From contig NZ_JMIB01000015.1 in the NCBI RefSeq assembly GCF_000695255.1, forward strand, positions 1 through 64,000: DNA of 64,000 nucleotides. Direction: 5' to 3'. Below the pieces are notes generated by a model. The model worked only from the letters and a program-made list of their open reading frames with translations. It had not been told where the DNA came from and ran no database searches. The translations under genes were made by a program, and so were the position numbers. The stretch's first letter is position 1. Each line of letters opens with the position of its first letter. Below are positions 9,880 to 23,729 of the stretch, piece after piece. This DNA is from Photobacterium galatheae (GTDB lineage: Bacteria; Pseudomonadota; Gammaproteobacteria; Enterobacterales; Vibrionaceae).

Positions 9880-11715
9880 TTACTCAACCGTCACTGACTT
9901 GGCCAGATTTCGAGGCTGATCGACATCCGTTCCCTTGATCAGCGCCACATAGTAAGACAGCAACTGCAGCGGCAGGGTGTAAAGGATCGGGGCGATAAAT
10001 TCATCACAGTGCGGGACGTTCAGCACAGTCATCGTATCGTCACTGGCGAAGTGGGCATTCACATCCGCAAAGACATACATCAGGCCGCCGCGGGCACGGA
10101 CTTCTTCTACGTTCGACTTCAGCTTCTCCAGCAATTCATTGTTCGGTGCCACCACAATCACCGGCATGTCGGCATCGATCAGGGCCAGCGGGCCGTGTTT
10201 CAGCTCACCGGCAGCATAGGCTTCCGCATGAATGTAAGAGATTTCTTTCAGCTTCAGCGCACCTTCCATCGCAATCGGCGACTGCTCACCCCGACCCAGG
10301 AACAGGGCATGATGCTTATCCGCGAAGTCTTCAGCCAGCGCTTCAATGTCGCCCGCCATCGCCAGCGTCTGCTCAATTTTAGACGGCAGGCTTTGCAGGG
10401 CTGACACCAGCTGAGTTTCCTGCGCTTCATTCATGGTCTGATTACCGCGACCAATGGCCGCCACCAGCATCAGCAGACCCGCCAGTTGTACGGTAAAGGC
10501 TTTGGTTGAAGCCACGCCGATTTCTGCCCCGGCTTTCATCATGTAAGCCAGATCGGACTCCCGCACCAGAGAGGAGCCCGGCACGTTACAAATTGTCAGG
10601 CTCGCCATATAGCCCATTTCTTTTGCCAGACGCAGTGCTGCCAGGGTATCGGCAGTTTCACCGGACTGAGACAGGGTGACCAGCAGGCTGTTCTCAAATA
10701 CATGTGATTTACGGTAACGGAACTCAGAGGCAATCTCCACGTTACAGGACACACCGGCCCACTGTTCCAGCCAGTAACGGGCAACCAGACCCGCATGATA
10801 GCTGGTGCCGCAGGCGATGATCTGCACATGCTTCACTTTCTGCAACAGTTCAGCCGCGTTCTCACCAAACGCAGAAGCCAGAACTTTGCCATTCGCCAGA
10901 CGGCCTTCCATCGTCCGTTGCAAAGCAACCGGCTGTTCGTAGATTTCCTTCAGCATGTAATGGCGGTACTGGCCCTTGTCGCCGGCATCGTGAGAAACTT
11001 CAGACTCTTTGATTTCACGTGCAACCGGCTGGCCGAACTTATCGTAAATGTTCACTTCAAAACGGGTCACCTCAGCCACATCACCTTCTTCAAGGAAGGC
11101 AAAACGGCGGGTCACCGGCAGCAGCGCCAGTTGATCAGATGCCACAAAATGCTCGTCCATACCGTAGCCGATTACCAGTGGGCTGCCTGAACGGGCCACC
11201 ACAATTCGGCTCGGATCGCGACGGTCCATCACCACAGTGCCGTAAGCACCTTCCAGCTGCGTCACGGTCTTCTGCACGGCTTCCAGCAGAGTAGCAGCTG
11301 TGCGCAGTTCCCAATCCACCAAGTGAGCGATCACTTCGGTATCTGTCTGAGAGACAAAAGTGTAGCCCCGCTCCGTGAGCACAGCGCGCAGAGATTCATG
11401 GTTTTCAATAATGCCGTTGTGCACAATGGCAATTTCATCACCGGACATGTGCGGATGAGCATTGGTTTCCGATGGCTCGCCATGAGTCGCCCAGCGGGTA
11501 TGGGCAATGCCGGTGCCACCGGCAATCGGACTCGTGGCAACCGCATCGGCCAGCGCCTGAACTTTGCCCAGGCGGCGAACACGATTCAAAGTGTTGCTGC
11601 CATCAACGACCGCGACACCCGCTGAGTCGTAGCCCCGGTATTCCAGACGGCGCAGACCTTCAATCAGAATGCCCGCCACATCACGCTGAGCAACCGCCCC
11701 AACGATTCCACACAT
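9880..11715 (-). CDS. glmS: Glutamine-fructose-6-phosphate aminotransferase (isomerizing)
   Basis: Makes glucosamine-6-phosphate from fructose-6-phosphate and glutamine, the entry to cell-wall amino sugars. 611 residues from the ATG at 11715. This start puts the nucleophilic cysteine second (MCGIVGAV), as the N-terminal nucleophile glutaminase requires, and AGGAG lies 6 bases upstream; the upstream start at 11730 would bury it. The glutaminase domain is residues 1-~240, followed by two SIS sugar-isomerase domains with CGTSYHAG and SQSGETADT. It lies 27 bases after the DeoR-family gene, so the two are probably co-transcribed. Confidence 0.97.
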   Translation of the reverse strand: MCGIVGAVAQRDVAGILIEGLRRLEYRGYDSAGVAVVDGSNTLNRVRRLGKVQALADAVATSPIAGGTGIAHTRWATHGEPSETNAHPHMSGDEIAIVHNGIIENHESLRAVLTERGYTFVSQTDTEVIAHLVDWELRTAATLLEAVQKTVTQLEGAYGTVVMDRRDPSRIVVARSGSPLVIGYGMDEHFVASDQLALLPVTRRFAFLEEGDVAEVTRFEVNIYDKFGQPVAREIKESEVSHDAGDKGQYRHYMLKEIYEQPVALQRTMEGRLANGKVLASAFGENAAELLQKVKHVQIIACGTSYHAGLVARYWLEQWAGVSCNVEIASEFRYRKSHVFENSLLVTLSQSGETADTLAALRLAKEMGYMASLTICNVPGSSLVRESDLAYMMKAGAEIGVASTKAFTVQLAGLLMLVAAIGRGNQTMNEAQETQLVSALQSLPSKIEQTLAMAGDIEALAEDFADKHHALFLGRGEQSPIAMEGALKLKEISYIHAEAYAAGELKHGPLALIDADMPVIVVAPNNELLEKLKSNVEEVRARGGLMYVFADVNAHFASDDTMTVLNVPHCDEFIAPILYTLPLQLLSYYVALIKGTDVDQPRNLAKSVTVE

Positions 11716-11742
11716 AGAATTCTCCTGCAAAAATATCTTGTT

Positions 11743-12516
11743 TTATTGATGAATGGCGGCACAGATCACCTGCACCCCCTGTTGTTCAATTTCTGCCTTG
11801 GCGGCCGGATCCAGTCCATCATCCGTGATCAGGGTATTGATACTGCACCACGGCAGTTCCAGATTCGGGATACGACGGCCGACTTTGCTGGACTCCACCA
11901 TGACCACCACTTCCCGAGAGACCTCAGCCATCACCCGGCTCAAACCAATCAGCTCATTGAACGTGGTGGTGCCGCGACTGATGTCGATTCCATCAGCGCC
12001 GATAAACAACTGGTCAAAATCGTAGGAACGCAGCACAGACTCTGCGACTTGCCCCTGAAAGGCTTCCGAATGCGGGTCCCAGGTGCCACCGGTCATCAGC
12101 AGCGTGGGTTCGTTTTCCAGTTCATTGAGGGCATTGGCAACATTGAGCGAGTTGGTCATCACGATCAGTCCCTGCTTATCGCCCAGCAGACCAATCAGCG
12201 CGGCCGTCGTGCTGCCACTGTCGATGATCATGCGGTTATGGTCGCGAATGCGTGCAGCGGCGGCCTGTGCAATGGCTTGCTTTCGAATCGAAACTTCAGG
12301 TTCTTGTCCGGCAGCGACGATTTCAGAGGGCATGGCAATCGCGCCGCCATAACGGCGCAACAGCAGACCCGTCGTTTCTAAAGCCGCGAGATCTTTACGG
12401 ATGGTGACTTCAGAAGTAGAAAACTGCTGGGCCAGCGCATCGACACTGACTTCACCCTGCTCATTCACTAGGGCGACAATGGCATGACGCCGTTGCTGCG
12501 TATTTCGTTTCGACAT
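11743..12516 (-). CDS. DeoR/GlpR-family transcriptional regulator upstream of glmS
   Basis: A 257-residue DeoR-family repressor: an N-terminal winged HTH (QQRRHAIVALVNEQGEVSVDALAQQF, then SEVTIRKDLAALE, about residues 8-56) and a C-terminal sugar-phosphate-sensing domain with the GSTTAALI motif near residue 117. Members of the family sense phosphorylated sugars. Its position 27 bases before glmS suggests that it controls amino-sugar synthesis, sensing something like glucosamine-6-phosphate; that role is inference. It could alternatively regulate a distant amino-sugar operon. Confidence 0.85.
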   Translation of the reverse strand: MSKRNTQQRRHAIVALVNEQGEVSVDALAQQFSTSEVTIRKDLAALETTGLLLRRYGGAIAMPSEIVAAGQEPEVSIRKQAIAQAAAARIRDHNRMIIDSGSTTAALIGLLGDKQGLIVMTNSLNVANALNELENEPTLLMTGGTWDPHSEAFQGQVAESVLRSYDFDQLFIGADGIDISRGTTTFNELIGLSRVMAEVSREVVVMVESSKVGRRIPNLELPWCSINTLITDDGLDPAAKAEIEQQGVQVICAAIHQ

Positions 12517-12637
12517 GGAAGTTTTTCTTATGATTTAAGTTTCGAACTGAAACAAAATATAGCAAATCAAAACAACAGAGATCAAGAAATTACCAAGAGG
12601 GATAAAACGAGAAGACAAAAAGACGTGACATCAGACA

Positions 12638-12664
12638 CAAAAAAAGCAGCGTCAAAACGCTGCT
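12638..12664 (-). terminator. Terminator of glmU
   Basis: Stem AGCAGCG (12645-12651) and CGCTGCT (12658-12664) with a 6-base loop. On the minus strand it ends in a run of T, shortly after the glmU stop. Confidence 0.85.
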
Positions 12665-12685
12665 TTGTTGAGTTCAACATTCAGA

Positions 12686-14047
12686 TTATTTTTTCTTTTC
12701 CGGTCGCTTCCAGCCTTTAATGGTGCGGGCTGGGGCACGGGTGATCACAAGCTCTCCTTCACCCACATCGCGATTAATGGTCGCCCCGGCACCAATGGTG
12801 GCACCTTTGCCGATTTTCACCGGCGCAATCAGCTGTGTATCGGAACCAATAAACACATCGTCTTCGATTTCAGTTCGGAACTTATTGGCACCATCGTAAT
12901 TGCAGGTAATGGTTCCGGCACCAATGTTGACGCGTTCACCGATCTCAGCATCCCCCAGATAGGTCAGGTGATTGGCTTTCGACCCTTTCCCCAGACGGGC
13001 TTTTTTCATCTCAACAAAGTTACCGACATGAGAATCACCCACCAGTTCTGCGCCCGGACGCAGACGAGTAAACGGCCCCACCGTACAGTCTTCACCGACC
13101 GTCGCCCCCTCAATAATACTGTAAGGGCGAACCAGGGTATTGTCGTCAATTTCACAGTCAATCAGGACAGAACCGGCCCCAATCACGACATTGCTACCCA
13201 GTGTGACGTTACCTTCGATCACAACATTGACGTCGATTTCCACATCCTGACCACATTGTAGCGTTCCGCGTAGATCAAAACGGGCCGGATCACGCAGCAT
13301 CACGCCCTGTTCCAGCAGGCGTTCAGCCTGCATCGCCTGATAAGCTCGCTCCAGACGCGCCAGCTGAACACGATTGTTCACGCCTTCAACTTCCACAGCC
13401 ATCGCCGGATGAACCGCCTGAATCAGACGGCCTTCTGCATGCGCCATTGCGATGATATCGGTCAGGTAGTACTCAGCCTGAGCGTTGTCATTCTTCAGCT
13501 GACCCAGCCAGCGTTTCAGATCACCACCATTCGCCACCAGCACGCCGGTGTTGATTTCACAGATGGATTTTTGTGCCTCGGTCGCATCTTTCTGTTCGAC
13601 TATCGCGACCACGGCATCATTCTCACGCACAATCCGGCCATAGCCAGTCGGATCATCCAGCACCACGGTTAACAAGCCGATACCACCGTCCGGCTGAGCG
13701 TCCAGCAAGTTTTCCAGCGTTTCGCTGCTGATCAGCGGGACATCACCATAGAGCACCAACACCTGCTCATCATCTGCAAAATGCTCTGCGGCCTGATTCA
13801 CCGCATGACCCGTTCCCAGTTGATCGGCCTGCAGTACCCAGTTCACCGACTCTTCCGCCAGGCGTTTCTTCATTAAATCGCCGCCATGACCATAGACCAG
13901 ATGCAGACGGGCCGCCCCCGCGTCATTACAGGTATCGATCACGTGTTTAACCATAGGTTTGCCCGCCAGGGTATGCAGTACTTTCGGCAGAGCAGAGTAC
14001 ATGCGGGTGCCTTTACCCGCGGCCAGGATCACAGCGCTGAAGCTCAT
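12686..14047 (-). CDS. glmU: Bifunctional GlcN-1-P acetyltransferase / GlcNAc-1-P uridyltransferase
   Basis: Catalyses the last two steps to UDP-GlcNAc, the precursor of peptidoglycan and LPS. 453 residues (E. coli 456). The N-terminal nucleotidyltransferase domain shows LAAGKGTRM (about residues 8-16) and YGDVPLI. From about residue 250 the protein becomes a left-handed beta-helix of hexapeptide repeats (for example [17 protein letters not shown]) that carries the acetyltransferase. It sits between the atp operon and deoR-glmS with its own terminator, so it seems to be transcribed separately from glmS. Confidence 0.97.
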   Translation of the reverse strand: MSFSAVILAAGKGTRMYSALPKVLHTLAGKPMVKHVIDTCNDAGAARLHLVYGHGGDLMKKRLAEESVNWVLQADQLGTGHAVNQAAEHFADDEQVLVLYGDVPLISSETLENLLDAQPDGGIGLLTVVLDDPTGYGRIVRENDAVVAIVEQKDATEAQKSICEINTGVLVANGGDLKRWLGQLKNDNAQAEYYLTDIIAMAHAEGRLIQAVHPAMAVEVEGVNNRVQLARLERAYQAMQAERLLEQGVMLRDPARFDLRGTLQCGQDVEIDVNVVIEGNVTLGSNVVIGAGSVLIDCEIDDNTLVRPYSIIEGATVGEDCTVGPFTRLRPGAELVGDSHVGNFVEMKKARLGKGSKANHLTYLGDAEIGERVNIGAGTITCNYDGANKFRTEIEDDVFIGSDTQLIAPVKIGKGATIGAGATINRDVGEGELVITRAPARTIKGWKRPEKKK

Positions 14048-14214
14048 GAATCAGTGTCCCTTCTAATGATGGTGTAAATTATCTTCATGCATTGTATCGG
14101 CACATTGCGCCTGATATAAGCCTTTGCCGCATATTATTGACACAATGCATACAGGCAGGCGCCTGCTTTGTGAAGTGTTCCTGCAGTTTCTACCGGAAAC
14201 AAATCAAAAGATAT

Positions 14215-14244
14215 AAAAAAAGCGACCCGATGGGTCGCTTTTTT
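14215..14244 (-). terminator. Terminator of the atp operon
   Basis: Stem AGCGACCC (14221-14228) and GGGTCGCT (14232-14239) with A and T runs on both sides, so it could act in both directions. It lies just after the atpC stop on the minus strand. Confidence 0.9.
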
Positions 14245-14258
14245 GCTCAGGTGCCTGA

Positions 14259-14681
14259 TTAACGCTTCCGCTTGGTCAGCTCGATAACTCGAAGCTGAGC
14301 GATTGCTTTCGCCAGGTCACTGGCCGCTTGCGCGAAGTCGATATCGCCGTGCTGATTGTGGATACGCTCCTCAGCCTGACGTTTCGCTTCTTCAGCCTTC
14401 GCTGCGTCCAGATCAACACCACGGATTGCTGTATCCGCCAGGACAGTGACTGTCCCAGGCTGAACTTCCAGCATACCACCGGAGAGGTAAATCACTTCCT
14501 CACCGCCGCTCTGTTTAACGATCCGAACCATTCCGGGCGTGATAGCGGTCAGCAGCGGAGTGTGGCCTGCGTGAATACCCAGTTCACCTTCGCTACCGGT
14601 CACCTGGATATTTTCAGCACGACCAGAAAAGAGACTCTTCTCTGCACTTACTACATCCAGATGGAAAGTTATCGCTGCCAT
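14259..14681 (-). CDS. atpC: ATP synthase F1 epsilon subunit
   Basis: Rotor-stalk subunit and intrinsic inhibitor of F1. 140 residues; an N-terminal beta sandwich ([20 protein letters not shown], then [19 protein letters not shown]) and a C-terminal helical pair beginning near residue 90 ([18 protein letters not shown]). Last gene of atpIBEFHAGDC, 17 bases after atpD, before a strong terminator. Confidence 0.96.
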   Translation of the reverse strand: MAAITFHLDVVSAEKSLFSGRAENIQVTGSEGELGIHAGHTPLLTAITPGMVRIVKQSGGEEVIYLSGGMLEVQPGTVTVLADTAIRGVDLDAAKAEEAKRQAEERIHNQHGDIDFAQAASDLAKAIAQLRVIELTKRKR

Positions 14682-14698
14682 GTCGCCTCCTGTTCAGC

Positions 14699-17004
<2,306 letters not shown>

Positions 17005-17048
17005 CGTTACTCTCCTTGAGCTGGTGATCGCTTGCGATCACCAACCAA

Positions 17049-18590
17049 TTACCAAGTCTGGGTCGCTTTGAAATCTTCGACCAGTTTCACGAACTGGGCT
17101 TCAATTTCGTTGTTCCACGCACCCGTTTCATCAATCTGAGCTACCAGCTCAGCAAATTGACTCTTGGCGTAAGACAGTAACGCAGCTTCGAAATCTGCCA
17201 GCTTCGTCAGCTCAACATCTTTCAGGTAACCTTTCTCCGCAGCAAAAATCACCACAGCCTGCTCAAAGACAGACATTGGTGCGTACTGCTTCTGCTTCAT
17301 CAGCTCGGTTACTTTCTGTCCGTGGTCCAGCTGACGCTTGGTCGCGTCATCCAGATCAGAAGAGAACTGTGCGAATGCCGCCAGTTCACGGTACTGAGCC
17401 AGTGCGGTACGGATACCACCAGACAGCTTCTTGATGATCTTGGTCTGCGCAGCACCACCAACACGGGATACAGAGATACCTGGGTCAACCGCAGGACGGA
17501 TACCGGCGTTGAACAGTTCAGTTTGCAGGAAGATCTGTCCATCGGTGATCGAAATCACGTTGGTCGGTACGAACGCAGAAACGTCGCCCGCCTGAGTTTC
17601 GATGATTGGCAGTGCAGTCAGAGAACCGGTTTTACCTTTCACTTCACCGTTGGTGAACTTTTCTACGTACTCTTCGCTCACGCGAGCAGCACGCTCCAGC
17701 AGACGGGAGTGGAGGTAGAAAACGTCACCAGGGAATGCTTCACGGCCTGGTGGACGACGCAGCAGCAGAGAGATCTGACGGTAAGCAACAGCCTGCTTAG
17801 ACAGGTCATCGTATACGATCAGTGCATCTTCACCGCGGTCACGGAAGTATTCACCCATGGCACAACCAGCATATGGTGCCAGGTATTGCAGTGCAGCTGC
17901 TTCAGAAGCAGAGGCAACAACAACGATGGTGTTTTTCAGTGCGCCGTGCTCTTCCAGCTTACGAACCACGTTTGCAATGGTTGAAGCTTTCTGGCCAATC
18001 GCGACATAGATAGAGTAGATACCAGAGTTCTTCTGGTTGATGATGGCATCGATCGCCAGTGCGGTTTTACCGATCTGACGGTCACCGATGATCAGCTCAC
18101 GCTGGCCACGGCCGATTGGAATCATTGAGTCAACCGCTTTGTAGCCAGTCTGGACAGGCTGGTCAACAGATTTACGGTCGATAACACCCGGTGCGATCAC
18201 TTCGACAGGTGAGGTGAAATCGCTCTCGATTGGACCTTTACCATCAATTGGCTCACCCAGGGTGTTCACAACACGACCCAGCAGGGCAGGGCCGACTGGC
18301 ACTTCCAGGATACGACCGGTCGCGGTCACTTTCATGCCTTCCTGCAGGTCAGCATAAGGACCCATGACAACCGCACCAACCGAGTCACGCTCAAGGTTCA
18401 GTGCCAGTGCATAACGGCCACCTGGTAGTTCAATCATTTCACCTTGCATGACGTCTGCAAGGCCGTGGATACGAATAATACCATCGCTTACAGAAACGAT
18501 CGTACCTTCGTTACGCGCTTCACTCGCAACGTTGAATTTTTCAATTCGCTGCTTGATCAGTTCGCTAATTTCCGTGGAATTAAGTTGCAT
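17049..18590 (-). CDS. atpA: ATP synthase F1 alpha subunit
   Basis: Regulatory nucleotide-binding subunit of F1. 513 residues, as in E. coli. P-loop GDRQIGKT near residue 169 and the alpha-subunit signature around [14 protein letters not shown]. The ATG at 18590 ([16 protein letters not shown]) matches the family start; an in-frame ATG 15 bases earlier is rejected. Confidence 0.98.
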   Translation of the reverse strand: MQLNSTEISELIKQRIEKFNVASEARNEGTIVSVSDGIIRIHGLADVMQGEMIELPGGRYALALNLERDSVGAVVMGPYADLQEGMKVTATGRILEVPVGPALLGRVVNTLGEPIDGKGPIESDFTSPVEVIAPGVIDRKSVDQPVQTGYKAVDSMIPIGRGQRELIIGDRQIGKTALAIDAIINQKNSGIYSIYVAIGQKASTIANVVRKLEEHGALKNTIVVVASASEAAALQYLAPYAGCAMGEYFRDRGEDALIVYDDLSKQAVAYRQISLLLRRPPGREAFPGDVFYLHSRLLERAARVSEEYVEKFTNGEVKGKTGSLTALPIIETQAGDVSAFVPTNVISITDGQIFLQTELFNAGIRPAVDPGISVSRVGGAAQTKIIKKLSGGIRTALAQYRELAAFAQFSSDLDDATKRQLDHGQKVTELMKQKQYAPMSVFEQAVVIFAAEKGYLKDVELTKLADFEAALLSYAKSQFAELVAQIDETGAWNNEIEAQFVKLVEDFKATQTW

Positions 18591-18606
18591 GCTCCAATTC
18601 CCCAAA

Positions 18607-19140
18607 TCAAGACTGCAACGTATCGTTCAGACGGGCTAGCTTGCCGCGTACTGATTGATCGATGACTAAGTCTCCGGCTCTAATTACAACCCCGGCAATC
18701 AGGGTCTCGTCTACACTGCAGTTCAGCTTAACCTTACGCGCCAGACGCTTTTCAAGCTTTTTGCTGATCGCACTCAGTTGACCTTCGTCCAATGCAACCG
18801 CAGAGGTCACAGTAGCGTCGATGGTTTTTTCCAGTTCATCTTTCAGAAACAGGAACTGAGCACAGACATCAGGGAGTGCTTTCATGCGTCCGTTTTCAGC
18901 CATCACCTTAATCAGGTTCTGGCCGGCTTCGTTGAGTTGCTCGCCGCAGACGGAAATGAAAATTTCCACCAGCTTATCCGCCGCAAAACCACCATCCAGG
19001 ACATCCTGAATCGTTTCGTTTTTCGCGACTTCCGCAGCAAAAATGAGCATTTCAGACCATTGGGTCAGCTCACCTTTCTCAACCGCATAATCAAAGGCTG
19101 CTTTAGCGTAGGGGCGTGCGATTGTAGTCATTTCCGACAT
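18607..19140 (-). CDS. atpH: ATP synthase F1 delta subunit
   Basis: Connects the peripheral stalk to the top of F1. 177 residues. The family's N-terminal [11 protein letters not shown] and the C-terminal [25 protein letters not shown] are clear. It ends 16 bases before the atpA start. Confidence 0.97.
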   Translation of the reverse strand: MSEMTTIARPYAKAAFDYAVEKGELTQWSEMLIFAAEVAKNETIQDVLDGGFAADKLVEIFISVCGEQLNEAGQNLIKVMAENGRMKALPDVCAQFLFLKDELEKTIDATVTSAVALDEGQLSAISKKLEKRLARKVKLNCSVDETLIAGVVIRAGDLVIDQSVRGKLARLNDTLQS

Positions 19141-19157
19141 GTTGCTTGCCCCTTCTA

Positions 19158-19628
19158 TTACAGTTCTGCAGTGACTTTGTTAAGAAGATCAGCATGAGCG
19201 TCTTTATCAATAGAACGCTCAATGATTTTCTCAGCACCAATCACAGCCAGAGTTGCAACTTGTTTGCGTAGTTCATCGCGCGCGCGATTTCGTTCTGCAT
19301 CAATTTCAGCACGACCTTGAGTCAGAATTTTTTCACGCTCAGCCGTCGCTTCCGCTTTGGCCTCTTCGATGATTTGAGCTTTGCGCTTGTTCGCTTGCTC
19401 AATCAGTTCAGTTGCAGTGCGTTTTGCTTCTTTCAGTTGCTCAGAAGCATTTGCCTGCGCCAGGTTGAGATCTTTGGCAGCGCGATCCGCAGCTGCCAAA
19501 CCGTCAGCAATTTTCTTCTGACGTTCCTCAATCGCTCCCATAATCGGTGGCCATACATATTTCATGCAAAAGACCACAAACAGGAAAAACGCGATAGCCT
19601 GACCCAGCAAGGTTGCATTCATATTCAC
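19158..19628 (-). CDS. atpF: ATP synthase Fo b subunit
   Basis: Peripheral stalk subunit of 156 residues: one N-terminal membrane segment (about residues 5-27, [20 protein letters not shown]) followed by a long charged helix ([17 protein letters not shown] onward) that dimerises as a coiled coil and reaches delta. Confidence 0.97.
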   Translation of the reverse strand: MNMNATLLGQAIAFFLFVVFCMKYVWPPIMGAIEERQKKIADGLAAADRAAKDLNLAQANASEQLKEAKRTATELIEQANKRKAQIIEEAKAEATAEREKILTQGRAEIDAERNRARDELRKQVATLAVIGAEKIIERSIDKDAHADLLNKVTAEL

Positions 19629-19676
19629 AACGGCATCTCCTAAAAAGGGTTGCTATGGGTCCGTTTCGTTCGTGGA

Positions 19677-19961
<285 letters not shown>

Positions 19962-20002
19962 CTAAATGCCTGTAAAGAAAAACTTAAAAATTTATTTACG
20001 TA

Positions 20003-20812
<810 letters not shown>

Positions 20813-20817
20813 TCATC

Positions 20818-21207
20818 CTATTTGTTGTTGTTAATGAATAAAACCGGCGCACAGATATTAATACCCAGAGCCAGCAAATAGGTCAGTTTGAGGGGAACAA
20901 GTTCCACCTCGACATACAGGTAGACAAGGGAAAACAAGATGACTGTAGTGAGGATTTTCAGCACTTCTCCGCTGTAGAACGTCGCCATCACCAGACGGGC
21001 CTTACTGGCACCGCCAAAGAGAAAAGCGCACACAGAAAAAACGGCGTTAGCTATCACAAAGATGCCGCCACCGATCAGTGCAGAGATTCCCCAGTCAACA
21101 TTGACAGCAAACACTGCCATGATTGCCGTTGTCAAAACGACGCCAGATTGTAACAACAACAACCGCTTCGCCAATTGGCGTCCCGGTCTGACTAGCGCCG
21201 AAACCAT
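20818..21207 (-). CDS. atpI: ATP synthase assembly protein I
   Basis: 129-residue membrane protein with about four hydrophobic segments, first gene of the atp operon. In the family it helps c-ring assembly or magnesium uptake and is not a structural subunit. The ATG at 21207 (MVSALVRPGRQLAKRLL) is preceded by GAGGA about 8 bases upstream; the longer reading frame from 21279 lacks such a site and carries an atypical N-terminus. The operon promoter should lie in 21208-21384, but I see no single convincing match. Confidence 0.88.
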   Translation of the reverse strand: MVSALVRPGRQLAKRLLLLQSGVVLTTAIMAVFAVNVDWGISALIGGGIFVIANAVFSVCAFLFGGASKARLVMATFYSGEVLKILTTVILFSLVYLYVEVELVPLKLTYLLALGINICAPVLFINNNK

Positions 21208-21384
21208 GTATTCATTCCTCGAGTCCGTTCCACTACACATACGTCGTGCTGGGAAAACTGCGAAAATTATACGGTTCATTAAATTGAATGCAATCTAATC
21301 ACAGCAAAAAAACAGTTAGATTTTATAACACATTATCCCGATCACGCGGTGGTTACTTTTACGGCAAAAATAGTACGAATCTCG

Positions 21385-22287
21385 TCACACTTCCGAACTC
21401 AACATTGCCAGTAGTTGCTCTAACTTCTGAGGTTCATCAAAATTTATTATAATTTTACCTTTCCCGCTTTTGCTTTGATTAATCGCAACTTGAGTGCCGA
21501 ATTGTTCACTCAGACGGTTTTCGATGGCTTCGACTTGGGGATCAACAGGGGCAGGAGCGACCTCTGGGGCCGGGGTAAGCAGTTTCTTTACCAAACGCTC
21601 GGTATCCCGGACAGTCAGAGACTTCGCTACAACGGTGTGAGCCGCTTCCAGTTGCTGTTCAGCAACCAAAGACAGCAATGCACGGGCATGACCCATTTCC
21701 AGCTGACGCTGGGCCAGCAACCGCTTCACCTGAGGCTCCAGCTGATTCAGACGCAGCAGGTTGGAGACCGCAGCACGGGACTTGCCGAGTGCTTCGGCAA
21801 TTTGCTGATGGGTAAGGGAGAATTCATTCTGCAATCGTTCCAGCGCCTGAGCTTCCTCAATCGCGTTGAGATCTTCACGCTGGATGTTTTCAATCAGGGC
21901 AATGGCGACGGTTGCCCGGTCGTCCACATTTTTGACCAGACACGGAACCTGAGTCAGTCCCGCCTGACGCGATGCCCGCCAGCGGCGTTCGCCGGCAATG
22001 ATTTCATACTGTTGGGGGGCAAGCTGGCGAACCACGATCGGTTGGATCACCCCCTGTGCACGGATGGAGTCAGTCAGTTCCGCCAGCGCTTCGGCAGACA
22101 TATCCTGACGCGGCTGGTACTGACCCGGTTGCAGCTGACTGACCGGCAATTCGCGCAGTGCGCCTTCGGCCGGTACCGTTTCTTCCTTGCTGACGGCCTC
22201 TGTGGCCTGTTGTCGTTCACGAGCCACCGAACTGGTGGCCAGCAGTGCGTCAAGACCCTTTCCCAGGCCTCGTTTATTCATGGACAT
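21385..22287 (-). CDS. parB: Chromosome partitioning protein ParB
   Basis: CTP-dependent sliding clamp that loads at parS. 300 residues. The CTP/arginine-rich motif GERRWRA is at residues 99-105, the HTH that reads parS is at about 153-175 (LTHQQIAEALGKSRAAVSNLL), and a C-terminal dimerisation domain follows (GKGKIIINFDEPQKLEQLL). It follows parA by 6 bases. Five matching parS-type sites occur at 51.1-55.2 kb in this window. Confidence 0.97.
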   Translation of the reverse strand: MSMNKRGLGKGLDALLATSSVARERQQATEAVSKEETVPAEGALRELPVSQLQPGQYQPRQDMSAEALAELTDSIRAQGVIQPIVVRQLAPQQYEIIAGERRWRASRQAGLTQVPCLVKNVDDRATVAIALIENIQREDLNAIEEAQALERLQNEFSLTHQQIAEALGKSRAAVSNLLRLNQLEPQVKRLLAQRQLEMGHARALLSLVAEQQLEAAHTVVAKSLTVRDTERLVKKLLTPAPEVAPAPVDPQVEAIENRLSEQFGTQVAINQSKSGKGKIIINFDEPQKLEQLLAMLSSEV

Positions 22288-22293
22288 ACTTGC

Positions 22294-23088
22294 TTACGCC
22301 TCTACCTGAGCCGGTTCCCGCTCGATTTCCTCACGACGAATCATCTCTCCAGCCAAAGCCAGGTAGGCCTTGGCACCACTGGAGGTTTTATCGTAGTACA
22401 TGGCCGGGCAACCATGACTCGGGGCTTCGGCCAAACGTACATTCCGTGGGATCACGGTGCGGTACACCTTATCACCAAAATGCTTCTTCAACTGCTGGGA
22501 CACTTCGTTCGCCAGCCGGTTGCGCGGATCATACATGGTGCGAAGCAAGCCTTCTATCTTAAGATCGGCATTGACCACGGCCGCCAGCTTACTGATGGTG
22601 TCCATCAGGGCCGTCAGACCCTCCAGTGCAAAATATTCACACTGCATGGGCACCAACACTGAATCTGCAGCCGTCATCGCATTGATCGTCAGCAGGTTCA
22701 GCGACGGCGGACAATCAATGAAGATAAAATCGTACTGATCACGTACAGACGCCAGAGCCGTGCGCAGCCGGACTTCACGGGCAAACACTTCCATGAGTTT
22801 GATTTCGGCAGCGGTCACGTCACCGTTGGCTGCCACCAGGTGATATCCCCCGGCATTTTCAGTGATCACCACATCAGAGAACGGGGTTTCTTCGACCAGA
22901 AGCTCATAAGCGGTCGCATCAACTTGATACTTGTCGACACCGCTCGCCATGGTGGCATTGCCTTGCGGGTCCAAATCAATCACCAGCACCTTGCGCTGGG
23001 TTGCGGCCAGGGACGCCGCCAGGTTGACACAAGTCGTGGTTTTACCCACGCCGCCCTTTTGGTTGGCAACAGCTATGACTTTTCCCAC
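22294..23088 (-). CDS. parA: Chromosome partitioning ATPase ParA (Soj)
   Basis: Deviant Walker ATPase that moves ParB-parS complexes. 264 residues. The deviant Walker A KGGVGKTT is at residues 11-18, and the switch region IDCPPSLNLLT is present. It is chromosomal-type (short N-terminus, no extra HTH). It lies between rsmG and parB, the common gammaproteobacterial order. Confidence 0.97.
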   Translation of the reverse strand: MGKVIAVANQKGGVGKTTTCVNLAASLAATQRKVLVIDLDPQGNATMASGVDKYQVDATAYELLVEETPFSDVVITENAGGYHLVAANGDVTAAEIKLMEVFAREVRLRTALASVRDQYDFIFIDCPPSLNLLTINAMTAADSVLVPMQCEYFALEGLTALMDTISKLAAVVNADLKIEGLLRTMYDPRNRLANEVSQQLKKHFGDKVYRTVIPRNVRLAEAPSHGCPAMYYDKTSSGAKAYLALAGEMIRREEIEREPAQVEA

Positions 23089-23105
23089 GAATCACCCTCG
23101 TTCAT

Positions 23106-23729
23106 TCATTCCTTTGCCGTCAAGAGTACTAAATGACGCGCCCCCTCCAAGTCGGGGACATGCAAAGATTTGACCTCACTCACAGAACACCATGATGGCA
23201 GTTCTGCCAGCTCCTCTTCCGTAACCTGGCCTTTCAGCGCCATGAAGCGACCTTCGTCAGAAGGCAGATGACGGCACCAGTTGACCATGTCAGACATGGA
23301 CGCAAAAGCCCGGCTCAGGACAGCATCAAAGCCCTGTTCCGGGGTAAATTCTTCAACCCGGCTCTGGATTGGTGTCACATTGCCAAGCCCCAGTTCATGC
23401 ACAACCTGACGAATAAAGCGGATCCGCTTCCCCAGGCTGTCAAGCAGGGTAAACTGCTTATCCGGGTGCATGATGGCCAGTGGAATACCGGGCAGGCCAG
23501 GGCCAGTACCGACATCGATAAACCGCTCCCCCTGTGCCAGGTAAGGGCTGACCACGATACTGTCCATGATGTGTTTGACCAGCATCTCATTCGGATCTCT
23601 GACTGACGTCAGATTATACGCTTTGTTCCACTTGTGCAGCAGGCTAACATAACCCATCAACTGCTCAAGTTGTGGTTCTGTGACCTTGAGTTCAGTTTTT
23701 GCAATCAGTTGTGTCAGACGTTCTCTCAC
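23106..23729 (-). CDS. rsmG: 16S rRNA (guanine-527-N7)-methyltransferase
   Basis: SAM-dependent methyltransferase modifying 16S rRNA G527; loss gives low-level streptomycin resistance in E. coli. 207 residues, the E. coli length. The SAM-binding loop [10 protein letters not shown] is at residues 72-81, and [13 protein letters not shown] is upstream of it. It starts with GTG overlapping the mnmG stop (GTGA), so it is translationally coupled to mnmG. Confidence 0.97.
   Translation of the reverse strand: MRERLTQLIAKTELKVTEPQLEQLMGYVSLLHKWNKAYNLTSVRDPNEMLVKHIMDSIVVSPYLAQGERFIDVGTGPGLPGIPLAIMHPDKQFTLLDSLGKRIRFIRQVVHELGLGNVTPIQSRVEEFTPEQGFDAVLSRAFASMSDMVNWCRHLPSDEGRFMALKGQVTEEELAELPSWCSVSEVKSLHVPDLEGARHLVLLTAKE

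Noticed and set aside
11716-11742. glmS ribozyme between the DeoR gene and glmS
   Set aside because: The 27-bp gap is far too short for the ribozyme, and that RNA is a Gram-positive feature.
21475-22662. Long open frame (395 codons) antisense to parB-parA
   Set aside because: Shadow of two well-conserved genes; composition typical of antisense frames.
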